DNA from: Daldinia sp. FL1419
Lineage: Eukaryota; Ascomycota; Sordariomycetes; Xylariales; Hypoxylaceae
NCBI GenBank assembly: GCA_025201765.1
Contig: MU623491.1
Coordinates: 17,773 to 81,772, forward strand
Length of the DNA stretch: 64,000 nucleotides
Reading direction: 5' to 3'
The notes under the pieces: generated by a model
The model's database searches: none
The model's input: only the letters and a program-made list of their open reading frames with translations
What the model was told of the DNA's origin: nothing
Position numbers and translations under genes: made by a program
Shown: piece after piece, positions 36,351 through 45,690 of the stretch
Numbering within the stretch: position 1 is the stretch's first letter
Layout: every line of letters begins with the position of its first letter

Positions 36351-36475
36351 TAAATAAAAAATAATTTTTGAAAATTTATTTATATTTAGAAAAAGTCTAT
36401 AGAAAGATTAAAAGAAGTTATTTTATAGAAGTTAAAAATAGTTTTAATTATATAATTATATTATATAATTTAATA
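36351..36475 (+). repeat. RIP-degraded copy of the interblock repeat
   Basis: Collinear with 61541-61660 (AAATAATTTTT..TTATTTATRTT..TCTATRGARG..AATAGTTTTAATTATATAATTATA), with the G and C positions converted to A and T. Confidence 0.6.
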
Positions 36476-36832
36476 TATGGTTAAATATAAGGTTAATTAA
36501 TTAAGATATAGTTGGGTATAATGTAAAACTAATCAATTAGAAGAAGTTAGTATGGTTGGCCAATTAGAAAAAAGTTTATATATTTGGTTATTAAAATGTA
36601 AATAATTTATAAAACCTTTAAAATCTAAATTTTTTTAATTTAAAAAAATATTTTAATATTTTAATTAAATAAAAAAAAATAATAAAATTAAAAAAAAATA
36701 AATATATAAGGTTATTTAAGATTTAAAAATTATAAGGTTAATATATGGGGTTATTATATTAAGTAAGGTGTTATTTTTTTATTATCTATATATTTTTGTT
36801 ATAATAAAAAACCTTAAGAAAACTTAAGGCAT

Positions 36833-36868
36833 AAATTTGAGATATGCGGTTTTTTTGTCCCATAACTG
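36833..36868 (-). repeat. Right terminal inverted repeat
   Basis: Partner of 25218-25253. It is followed by TA (36869-36870), which pairs with the TA before the left end as the presumed target duplication. Confidence 0.9.
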
Positions 36869-36870
36869 TA

Positions 36871-39800
36871 GGTATAATTGATGATGGAGTCCCAACGATA
36901 TACGATATGGACAACTCGGCTATTAGATGAACCTTCTTTTTTTGTTCTTCTTTACAATAGTATTATTATTAGTATCACATACGAGCTATTTCTGCTAACG
37001 AAAATATGTCTGCCTAAGTACGATTAGAGCTCTTAAGTACCTATATACATCATAGGTATAAACAAGGTAAGGTACATGATAAATACTACCCATGCGCGTG
37101 TACGTATATGAAAGACGTATGTCCGACGTAAGTACCCCAAGTCGTGGTATGCGCTTACCTCGTAGAGCAAGCCGTGATACCGAAATGCAGAAGGCGGCAC
37201 TTGATAGGCAGTAGTCTCGTCCTACTATGCACAATACGTACAAGCCGAAGCTTCTCTCGAACCGAGATGGGGGTTTAGGGGGGTCTCGTCCAACTCTAAA
37301 CAACTCTAAAGTTCGATCTAGACCCCAGCATTTTTAATTCATTTTTCATTCCATGTTCACCCTAACTGTCGGGTACTACGCGACGACATAATTTAGGTAA
37401 CGAACTCTACCAATGGTGAAATGAATCGTGTGACAATGTCCTACGATGTCCTACGACGTCCCAAAGACCTTACTACCTAGTAGAAGCTTTTTCCCATTCG
37501 TCCGTTTGCCCGTTTGCCCGTTTCTGACCCCAGTTTTGTCCTTGTCCACCCGCCCCGAGCCTCTACGCATCCGAACAATCTAATCTCCCGCAACACGAGC
37601 GTTCCGTCTCCGTTTCTATTGCGGACGAGCTGGGCTAAGTTTCGAAACATGCACCGACTTACAAAATCTATTTCTAGCATTCGTCTCCGCATGCGAGTTA
37701 GGGGGATGTGGTGCGCTCGTATCAATCACCTCCGTCGTGGAGCTAGGCGTCTAGCTTAGATGCGCTGCCATCAGCCGTCGAAGAATAATACTCCGAAAGA
37801 ACCAAAGAGGAGCTTCTCGTTGGACCCAGGTCAATACGGGTCTGACGGTGGGGGCGCCAGACATACAGGAGTGGTTGAACAGTGCCATCCAGTCGGCGAC
37901 TTAGTCGGTGGCTCGTTTCGGTTCTTGGCTTTTCATGCCATGTGGTAAGATGGAACCCTTTGACGCGATATTCGCATTCGCACTCTTCTGTCTCTAATGT
38001 CTCGCGTGCCCGAAATTGAATGTCGAAAAGACGTATATTCGTTGATTCATTCATTCACTACATCATCGTCACTCCGGTCGTTTTCATCGTGTAATGTATC
38101 TTTGCGACGGCGGGCCCGCCGATCTTAAGTGCCGCTGGCTATAATCCGAAACGCGTCATTGCATGCCAGTCTTTATGCAAATACGAGCCGGAAGCTTGCC
38201 TGAGGCTTTAGAGCATCGAGATCGACGACTAGGGTCCCCAACATGGCACAGCCTTAGCGCCGTGGAAAAAGCAGGTTCTTGTGTTCTTCCCACTGTATCC
38301 CGACTTCACCTCATCGTAACCGGTTACTACGGCCTTTTTCACGATAGGGCAGTGAGAGCACCACGGCAGTAAGGATAAATGTACACTAAAACAGTTATCG
38401 ATCATATACTACGTATACCTAAGTTGCCTATCCGAATTGGAAATCCGGTCTTCTTCCTTGCCATTACGTGTGAATACTATCCCCAAAAGACGGCCATGTC
38501 AATCTATCTTCCTTGAGTAAGAGAAAAAGCCAACTCTGGATCCCTCAATTTGTAAGTGCGGTCTCCACCGCATGCCGCGTTTCCCTATGTCAATACTCGT
38601 TGATATCCTACGTGGCGATAATGATAGGGTAACTTTATCCTAGGTCTGACTTATAGTACCATATCATTGGGCATACCCTCGCTCTCTTTAGTTAGGTTCT
38701 ATGAGCCAATTACTGGAGTAGGCTTCCTTCGTATTCGCTTGCTAGAAAGGGTCATGCGCAATTGTCAAGCTTCTCCCCAAGAAGACGGGTTATGTAAGTT
38801 GTAGTTTGTAAGCCGTTTGTAGCTAGAGCTTTACTATTAAGATATTTTCCTAAATCTAGGTAGTTATGCCTTAAGAAGACACCTATTTATATTTATATCT
38901 CCTTCATTATTAAGACGGGGTGTTTATTTTCTTTCCTTTCAATAAGAGCCGCAAACTAACTTCATTTCCGCCTAATGATAAAGCGAATCGCTACGAGGGA
39001 CTACCCTCTGATTAAATATCAACCTCGATAACTAGGAATACTAAGTCCCCAATCCTTTTACTACTTCATAGATAATATCCCCTAGAATCTCATTCGGCCG
39101 AAGCATCGACGAAGACGGATTACCAATAGGCTACGCTTAACGCCATATAGGTACATTTTCAACTCCAATCCACGTCTTCCTCTTATGAAAGATTAGTGTG
39201 AAGCGGAGCAAAAATCATCGAATCACCTTCATTTTGCAAGAAATCCTTAACTTAGTACCTCCTAGATACCTAGGTTAGGTAGATAGGTACCTACCTAAGG
39301 CTTCCACGTACCTACAAGGCTACGGAGCTACACGTGCGCATATAAAATGTACTGTTTTCTAGACGCAATACATCTACAGATTTGTAGAGTTTTCAGTTCT
39401 CTATCCCTAAAGATGACTTATCTAAACCTCCCCTCTGCCCTCCTGTGTATATTTTCCTAGTGGCCTAATCCCCAGGCAGCAATGCACCCATAGGTTTCGT
39501 AAAAGCACACCAAGTCCGGTATCACTGTTTACCCTCGCGATCAACGCCAGGGTTCCAGATGGGACGCCTACGTTAGAGCGAAGAACACTTTAGGCGTCCA
39601 CAAAGGCACCCCGTGTATAACTTTGTGGATCGACAGCTACCTACCTACCTACCTGTTTAAAATCCCTTACGGAATGTCAATATTGTATAATGCTTCCCAC
39701 GCCACCGCGAGAAGCCCAGCTATATATGTAGTATTTTCATCCACATACCTATCTACCTACCTACCTAGGTATCCTAGAAGATCGGAATAACTAAAGCAGA

Positions 39801-39924
39801 TACAACTATAAAACTACCTATATATTCATAATTTGATATATGCTTTAATATACTAAAGTTGAAATTATTTTAATGTTTTATTATGCAATAGGAATAGTCA
39901 ATCATACATTACATCTCGTTTGGC
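36871..39924. other. Intergenic, TAGGTA/TACCTA-rich
   Basis: About 3 kb of normal base composition after the transposon. No gene is supported, and the open frames at 36995-37303 and 37477-38372 overlap on both strands and lack domains. It holds (CGTTTGCC)-type short repeats at 37500-37522 and many TACCTACC/GGTAGGTA tracts at 39245-39320, 39636-39658 and 39745-39775. Confidence 0.4.
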
Positions 39925-40602
39925 CTAATCATGTAAGAGATTCGAGATGTTCGGATAGTCGTTTCTAGTTGCACACCAAAATGGTGTCCGACTAAATTTG
40001 TCTTTGGAGTTGACATCAATACTGCGAATAACAATGGTGTTGAGCCATAATCGTCCCTGTTATCCAGTTTGGTTCTCTCATCGGCGCGTAATAATTGTAA
40101 GATTCTATCCCGTTCACCCCCTACTGCATAAAACAATGCTGTTTGTCCCTATAATTCAGATCCGCACCACAGTCTAGCAGCATCTTGACTATATTCTCAT
40201 TGTTATCAAAAGTCGATATAATCAATGCTGTCCACCCGTCGTATTCGATATTGGGTTCGATATTGCTAGCGGCTAATAAACTCCTGGGCAGCTTCCTGGT
40301 CTCCTAATAGTAAATAGGTAGTCATTTCCTGGAGCCTTTCCCCTGATACTAACTCGTCATTTATTATGAGGGATAGTAGGGCTCCTTCGCACTCTCTCTT
40401 TCTCTCTTTCTCTCTCTCTCTGTTAAAAGGAATAACTGGACAATATACAGGTCGCATCTTTGTACTGCAAACCACAACGCCGATTGAGGCCCCTGATCCG
40501 CAAAGGCCACATCGACGTTTATCCGCCAATAATAGCCTCACTGAACTTCCATACCCATTTCTTGTGGCCTATTGTAATGGGGTTAGATGGGGGTACCTAC
40601 CT
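39925..40602 (-). pseudogene. Broken ankyrin-repeat gene
   Basis: Read on the minus strand, successive ankyrin repeats appear in shifting frames: LTPLQ-stop-ATRNGYGSSVRLLLADK near 40530-40580; DVAFADQGPQSALWFAVQR near 40465; YDGWTALIISTFDNNENIV and LLDCGADLNYRDK near 40150-40240; ALFYAVGGERDRILQLLRAD near 40080-40135; and SKDKFSRTPFWCATRN near 39965-40010, with a stop at 39925-39927. Breaks include a Trp-to-TAG stop at 40569-40571, frameshifts near 40514 and 40140, a (GAGA)n microsatellite at 40391-40421 and a probable deletion near 40030. Intact relatives have T-P-L and A repeats mediating protein binding. The fragment has no clear start and probably is the 3' end of a longer gene. Confidence 0.75.
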
Positions 40603-40722
40603 TTCTGAGTAACGTAAAAGATTTTTTCGGTTTTCGTTTAAGGGGCGTACCTCCTATTTACCGGAAGAAAATATTTATTTCATGTATACCTACTTCCTTA
40701 GAGGTAGGTAGGTAGGTACCTT

Positions 40723-43494
40723 TTAGTTAACTACAGTTCCCTTACCTTTCAATAGAGAGCAAATGTTGATTTCGAAAACCGATTCCCCACCATCATTTAT
40801 GCCATTCAAAAGCGCTCGCAGTCGTTTCTCGGCCTTACTACCTTCGTCTAAACTCATCTCAAGACCGTTTTCCATGACACCCTTCGTGATATATCCATCG
40901 TACGTCGCGTATTTCTCCAAATAGGTGCGTAAGGCTTTCGTGTCCCAAATCTCTGTCATCATTAAAGAATGAATTTGGTCATTGAGAGGAATATTTTCTA
41001 GGGGTAAGAGAGAGCTCTTAAGCCTTCTAATTTTCCTTGGCTTTACGCCCTTCTCTTCTATACCTATTGATTTCTGTCGGCGTAAGAGATATGCTCGAGG
41101 ATCATCACTAGCTAGAGTTGTCTTGGTAGGCTCATTTATTTTAGAGGAGCTGGCTTCATTTGGGAGGTAAATGTTACGTAAATGAGCGCTGGGTTGATTC
41201 TGGGTTGACTTTAGGTTAACTTGGATTTGGCCTTGCTTCTTTTCGGAGTTGTAAAATGCTTTCTGAAACGAAAGCGTATGATTGGAGTTATCTTTCGTTG
41301 GGGTTGGCGGGTATCGAAACCAGTTCTCTTGATGCCCCTGGCCTTGCGACACTTGATGGCTGATACTGCTATTGTCAATTTGTGGTTGCCTCTTACGGGC
41401 TCCCTTATCCCCGTTAAATGATATCGTTGTCTGTTTCATATTGTCTGTTATGGGTTCGTCCCTAGCATGGGATAGTAGATTATTGCGTATTGCGACCTTC
41501 TCGTTTATTGAGGGGGGTGTCCAGGGGAGGGGATTGCGGCGTCGTCGCGGCTTTGGAATGATGGGCATTTTAATACTATCCATGGCGTTCTGTGAAGCCA
41601 TCCTGGATGGGCTTGATATTGGGCTGCGGTATGGGCTGCCTGGTACTCTGGACCGCAATTGGCGTACGGGACCTTGTAGTTCCGAGTGTCGTTGACTTGG
41701 GGGGACGTCAAGGTCTCGTGGTGCTGCTCCTACTTGACGGAGAATAGGAGGATCTGGGGTCATTGGGGGTTCATATTCTAACGACTGCCAACTGTTATTT
41801 TGGGATAATTTATTCTCGGGCTGCCATTCTGTGATTAGGTTAGAATTTGGTGCATTCGTTTTTGCAGCGGCTAACGGATCTGTATCTTGTGCAGCTAGGT
41901 TCTTATTTACGCCTGGCTTTTCCTGGAGAGCGGGCAACGGCTGAATAGAACGGGGAAGTTTTCTTAGGGGGTGACCGTGACTATATCCAGTGGAATCTAT
42001 AGACAAGTTGACCCCGCTTCGAGTAGACTCAATGTTCGAGATCTTGTTTTCGAGATCTTCAGCAAGCGTAGAACTTACTCGAGTGGTTGATACGTGAGTA
42101 TAATTATGTTCAAATCTGGCGGGTTCGGGGTTATTCACATGCTGGCTCATATATTGCAACGGACTGGGTGATGATTGGGGGATAATAAGGGGTGATTGTT
42201 CCTGGAGAATTAATTGTTCTGGAGCTTGGCTCGGCGTTTGCACTGGGGGGGTGCCATGGTGGCCCACCCCGTCAGAGATAAACTTGGCTTGAGGCCTTGT
42301 GGGTAGCGGCTTTCGAGCCCCCAAGTTTTTCTTACTACTTGGAACGGAACTATGCTCTGATGACTGTGACTGTAGACCGTGGTGCGATGGCGACTTATAT
42401 ACCTCCCTGCATAAGTCCTTGAACCCGTCAAGTACTACCTTCTCGTCTGAGAACATTACGTCGTCCTTCGATGCCTCGATATTAGCATCGTAACTTCCAG
42501 GAGAACACTTAATATTTAACCGAATGAAATAGTTTTTATGTTTTTCTGTCGAAGAATCCTGTCGGGAGAGGGCACTGATGTGCTCGACATAGATGTCTAG
42601 TAGTTTCTTTATGGTACCTCTCTTAGCCGTGACAGGACGGTCGTCGACGGAGAAATAACGCTGCTTTATAACCTTAGTAGGGCTAGAATCTGGTTTAAGA
42701 ATGAAGGCCTCGAATATATATTTACGATTTGACGAGGTCGTCGGATTTTCACCAGCAGAATTATCGCCACCAGTCGGGTCCCTTACCTCGAACGTCTTCT
42801 CGAAGCAATAAGATGTAATCTCCGGACCGAAAAGCTGAACAGCTGCCTCCTTCACACTGCAGTCTGCCTTTGGAGAGTAAGACCAGCCATGCTTGGTGAG
42901 TTGTAAAACTTTAAGTGAGTATCTCAACTGAGGTCTGGCCATGGTATAAGAGCGTAGTAGTTCACGGATCTTATCTATTGTTTTCGCCGAGTCCTTAATA
43001 GCTACTTGTTCTCGTACAGGGAGACTATGAAATAGCCCGGTGATAGTTACAGTAGTTCCAACTGGTGCTGATGTTGGCTGTTGCTTCAATATGCCTCCCG
43101 TACCTGGAACGAGGTGAAGAATAGCTGCTACGGGCTCCGAAGCGATTTTAGTAGTAACGATGACCTGAGCTAATGAGTTTGCGCTGGCTAATGCTTCTCC
43201 ACGGAAGCCAAGTGTTTTCCCAAAACGAGTTCTTAGTTCTTCGAAGCTCCTGAGTTTGCTTGTATGACCACGCCTTCCGAGTGCGTCGTAGTCGTCTGGG
43301 TGGATGCCGATTCCATTATCCCGAACCTCGATTTTTTTCACCGTATCTGAGGATATAACAACCTCAATAGAAGTAGCTTTAGCATCGATCGAGTTGTCTA
43401 TGAGTTCTTTAACTAAAGTGACCGGCGTGGTAATAGCTATAGGGGAACATAGAAGTCGAGTGGTAGATTCTGGTAAAGGAGAAATTGTGGGCAT
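40723..43494 (-). CDS. MutL-family DNA mismatch-repair protein (Mlh2/human PMS1-like)
   Basis: A single exon of 923 residues. The N-terminal GHKL ATPase has motif I VKELIDNSIDA (Glu30 for hydrolysis, Asn34 for Mg), motif II DNGIG (59-63) and motif III GFRGEAL (96-102). The transducer (S5-like) domain follows to about residue 370. Residues ~370-850 are a long disordered linker. The end (about 850-923) has helices (DQIHSLMMTEIWDTKALRTYL) but I see no DQHA-x2-E-x4-E endonuclease motif of Pms1/Pms2/Mlh3. MutL proteins form heterodimers with Mlh1 for mismatch repair and recombination control. Absence of the nuclease motif and the form of the N-terminal motifs favour the Mlh2/hPMS1 branch over Pms1 or Mlh3, with moderate certainty. 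It is divergent from the lumazine synthase gene. Confidence 0.85.
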   Translation of the reverse strand: MPTISPLPESTTRLLCSPIAITTPVTLVKELIDNSIDAKATSIEVVISSDTVKKIEVRDNGIGIHPDDYDALGRRGHTSKLRSFEELRTRFGKTLGFRGEALASANSLAQVIVTTKIASEPVAAILHLVPGTGGILKQQPTSAPVGTTVTITGLFHSLPVREQVAIKDSAKTIDKIRELLRSYTMARPQLRYSLKVLQLTKHGWSYSPKADCSVKEAAVQLFGPEITSYCFEKTFEVRDPTGGDNSAGENPTTSSNRKYIFEAFILKPDSSPTKVIKQRYFSVDDRPVTAKRGTIKKLLDIYVEHISALSRQDSSTEKHKNYFIRLNIKCSPGSYDANIEASKDDVMFSDEKVVLDGFKDLCREVYKSPSHHGLQSQSSEHSSVPSSKKNLGARKPLPTRPQAKFISDGVGHHGTPPVQTPSQAPEQLILQEQSPLIIPQSSPSPLQYMSQHVNNPEPARFEHNYTHVSTTRVSSTLAEDLENKISNIESTRSGVNLSIDSTGYSHGHPLRKLPRSIQPLPALQEKPGVNKNLAAQDTDPLAAAKTNAPNSNLITEWQPENKLSQNNSWQSLEYEPPMTPDPPILRQVGAAPRDLDVPPSQRHSELQGPVRQLRSRVPGSPYRSPISSPSRMASQNAMDSIKMPIIPKPRRRRNPLPWTPPSINEKVAIRNNLLSHARDEPITDNMKQTTISFNGDKGARKRQPQIDNSSISHQVSQGQGHQENWFRYPPTPTKDNSNHTLSFQKAFYNSEKKQGQIQVNLKSTQNQPSAHLRNIYLPNEASSSKINEPTKTTLASDDPRAYLLRRQKSIGIEEKGVKPRKIRRLKSSLLPLENIPLNDQIHSLMMTEIWDTKALRTYLEKYATYDGYITKGVMENGLEMSLDEGSKAEKRLRALLNGINDGGESVFEINICSLLKGKGTVVN

Positions 43495-44190
43495 AGTGAA
43501 GATCAGCCCACACCGATTGAAAAAGTGAGATAGTTGGTTTATATATACTCTATGAACACTAGATATGGCTTAAAGAGTTCCATTCATTTTTATTTGGGTG
43601 TATAAAAAGAGCGTAGACATTTTCGCCTTGAAAAGTTGAGTAAGGAAGGTAATTAACAAGAAGCCACGAAGGCTCGATGGAGCGAAATAAAAACCAAAAC
43701 ATACCGACCTTTATCGCGCTTGCCAACCAGACCTTGCAGTTAGGTACTCATACCATGAAGAGAAGCTGCGACTTATTAGACTCTATTCTGGCGTTGTACA
43801 CATGTAGGGAACTTGAAATACAAGTAGGTACTAACTTTAAGTACCTCCTACCTAGCATCAGGTGACGAAGCCTTATACACCTAGGTACCGCAAAGGGTTA
43901 AAGCAGGGTAGGGTATACCCCTGTCGAGAAGTGCGTCATGTTCTGCCCCTCTAACCCAGGTGGTTAACTCGTACAGCCCACCTTGTGTACTTCCAATACT
44001 ACATCCTACACGAGGAGCTTACCGTCTCACACCATCCAATTCCTCTTTCCTCACAAACAAACCCTCTAGCTTACCTAGGTATACATATATACGCTCAATT
44101 GGTTATCGTTAACGAATACTTATGCCCTGACATCCAACCGACCGCCTTATTAAATAACAACCACAGAAGCTCCGTCGAGAGATACAAAAT
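43495..44190. promoter_or_regulatory. Shared divergent promoter interval (MutL gene / lumazine synthase)
   Basis: About 700 bp between divergent start codons. It carries TACCTAGGTA palindromes near 43881 and 44076 and several AGTAGGTAC/TAGGTAC-type motifs. No specific factor site is assigned. Confidence 0.4.
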
Positions 44191-44899
44191 ATGGCGCACT
44201 CCCTCAAAGGCCCCTCCCCCCAGGAACACGATGGCAGCGGCCTGCGCATCGGCATCGTGCATGCGCGCTGGAACAGCACCATTATTGAGCCCTTGGTCAA
44301 GGGTACCAAGGAGAAGCTTTTGAGCTGCGGCGTCAAACAGTCTAACATTGTCGTGCAGTCGGTACCCGGGTCGTGGGAGCTGCCCATCGCTGTTCAGCGG
44401 TTAGGACTCCCCTCCCCGAATCTTACCTGCCATCCTGCTTGCTTGCGCTGTTGCTATATAACCCCGTACATACAAGCTTACCACAAACTAACCTAACCCC
44501 CACAGCATGTACGCCGCCTCGCAAATCCAACAATCCAGCAGCGGCAGCGCCTCCGCCGGCGATCTTCTCGGCGGATCAACAACCGACCTTTCCGCAACAG
44601 CCGCCGCGACTACATCCACGCAGCCCTTCGACGCCATCATCGCCATCGGCGTCCTGATCAAGGGCGAGACCATGCACTTCGAGTATATCGCCGACTCGGT
44701 ATCCCACGGCCTCATGCGCGTCGGTCTCGACCTCGGCGTCCCCGTCATTTTCGGTGTCCTCACCGTCCTCGATGACGACCAGGCAAAAGCCCGCGCTGGC
44801 CTTACTAGTGGCGGCCATAACCACGGCGAGGACTGGGGCCTCGCTGCCGTAGAACTCGGCGTGAAGCGCGGCGCTTGGGCTAGGGGTAAGATTGAGTAG
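44191..44899 (+). CDS. RIB4: 6,7-dimethyl-8-ribityllumazine synthase
   Basis: Two exons, 44191-44399 and 44506-44899, give 200 residues. The intron is 106 nt (GTTAGG..CCACAG). The product contains IGIVHARWN (substrate-binding Trp), VPGSWELPIAVQR, then after a lineage-typical Ser/Gly/Ala insertion (about 30 residues) FDAIIAIGVLIKGETMHFEYIADSV with the GET-x2-F catalytic loop and its His, PVIFGVLTV, and the GHNHGEDWG-AAVEL end. It condenses 3,4-dihydroxy-2-butanone 4-phosphate with 5-amino-6-ribitylaminouracil, the penultimate step of riboflavin synthesis, in the cytosol. Fungal enzymes form pentamers. The size matches fungal relatives carrying the insertion. Confidence 0.95.
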
Positions 44900-45690
44900 G
44901 AGATTTAAGGAAGATTTCCATTTAAAAAGAAAGGAGAAAAAAAAAAGGAATGGCGGGCTGCTAAGACTCGTCTAGACAGGAGTGTATAAGCCCCAGTCAC
45001 TAACGGGAGTTAAACCAATGCCATAAAACGAATCACAGGCTACTTTCGATAGGTTTTAGTAAACTAAATACTCTGGCTCACAGGATATAAATTCCACCAA
45101 GGACGTCTAAATGAATGCTATCACGCTCGCTACTGACATAAATAAACCAAAAAAAATGATAAATACCTCCGCCCTCCATCTAATCCTTCCCTCCACTTTC
45201 CCACTACTCCAGACATCACTTCCGACTAGATATATCCACAAATTAAAGATTATCGTCCAGTGTAGATGGGTTGGGTGGATAAAAAGTATTAGATTACCGA
45301 TATATAGAGTCTTCTATCATGATTCGTCCCACCACGAATTTCAGACATACACCCCTTTGATCCATCCCATAGATCTCTTAATTCTAAATGGCGAGTCTTT
45401 CTCTTTCCAAAAAAAAAAAAAGAGAAAAGAAAAAAAGCCAAATCTTCCTTACGAAGCCATATGCGCCTCGCCCTACCTCGCAGGACATGTTTTCACTTGT
45501 GATCTTGCAATATACAAGGGATCCAACCCTAACTCTGTTCCAAAGGCCCTCCTATTAATCGAGGAGAGAAGGATATCGGAAGGAATTGTTGAGAGTTTAA
45601 TCGATGAGGATGATTGTGTGCTCTTCGCACGTGTCCATATTTTATGTAACCTAGGATGCTGATATAAACCATTGGGATGCATATACGTCC
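44900..45690. other. Convergent intergenic interval
   Basis: Holds 3' flanks of lumazine synthase and of the large gene on the minus strand, with poly-A tracts at 44937-44946 and 45410-45438. The plus-strand open frame at 45111-45662 has no domain and runs through the A-tract, so it is not called. Confidence 0.4.

Larger units (their letters stand above)
25218..36868. mobile_element. TIR-bounded, RIP-mutated composite DNA transposon
   Basis: The whole AT-rich block is one element with terminal inverted repeats. The left end begins CAGTTATGGG..AAACCGCA and the right end is its exact reverse complement for 24 bp, then continues to 36 bp with two C/T differences. TA flanks both ends (25216-25217 and 36869-36870), which fits TA-target duplication by the Tc1/mariner/pogo superfamily. 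A CAGT start with an A-run soon after is also typical of that group. Length is 11,651 bp. Removing the nested Copia element and one GTTAT copy leaves about 5.45 kb, long for Tc1/mariner, so further insertions or a different TA-targeting family are possible. I could not identify a transposase in the decayed interior. Base composition is extreme, with stop codons in all frames. Confidence 0.8.

Noticed and set aside
25218..36868. AT-rich block as a centromere or mitochondrial insertion
   Set aside because: Terminal inverted repeats and a nested Copia element with RIP-type changes explain it; mitochondrial genes are not visible.
45111..45662. Plus-strand 183-codon frame
   Set aside because: Runs through a poly-A tract (Lys run), no domain, and lies in a 3' intergenic interval.
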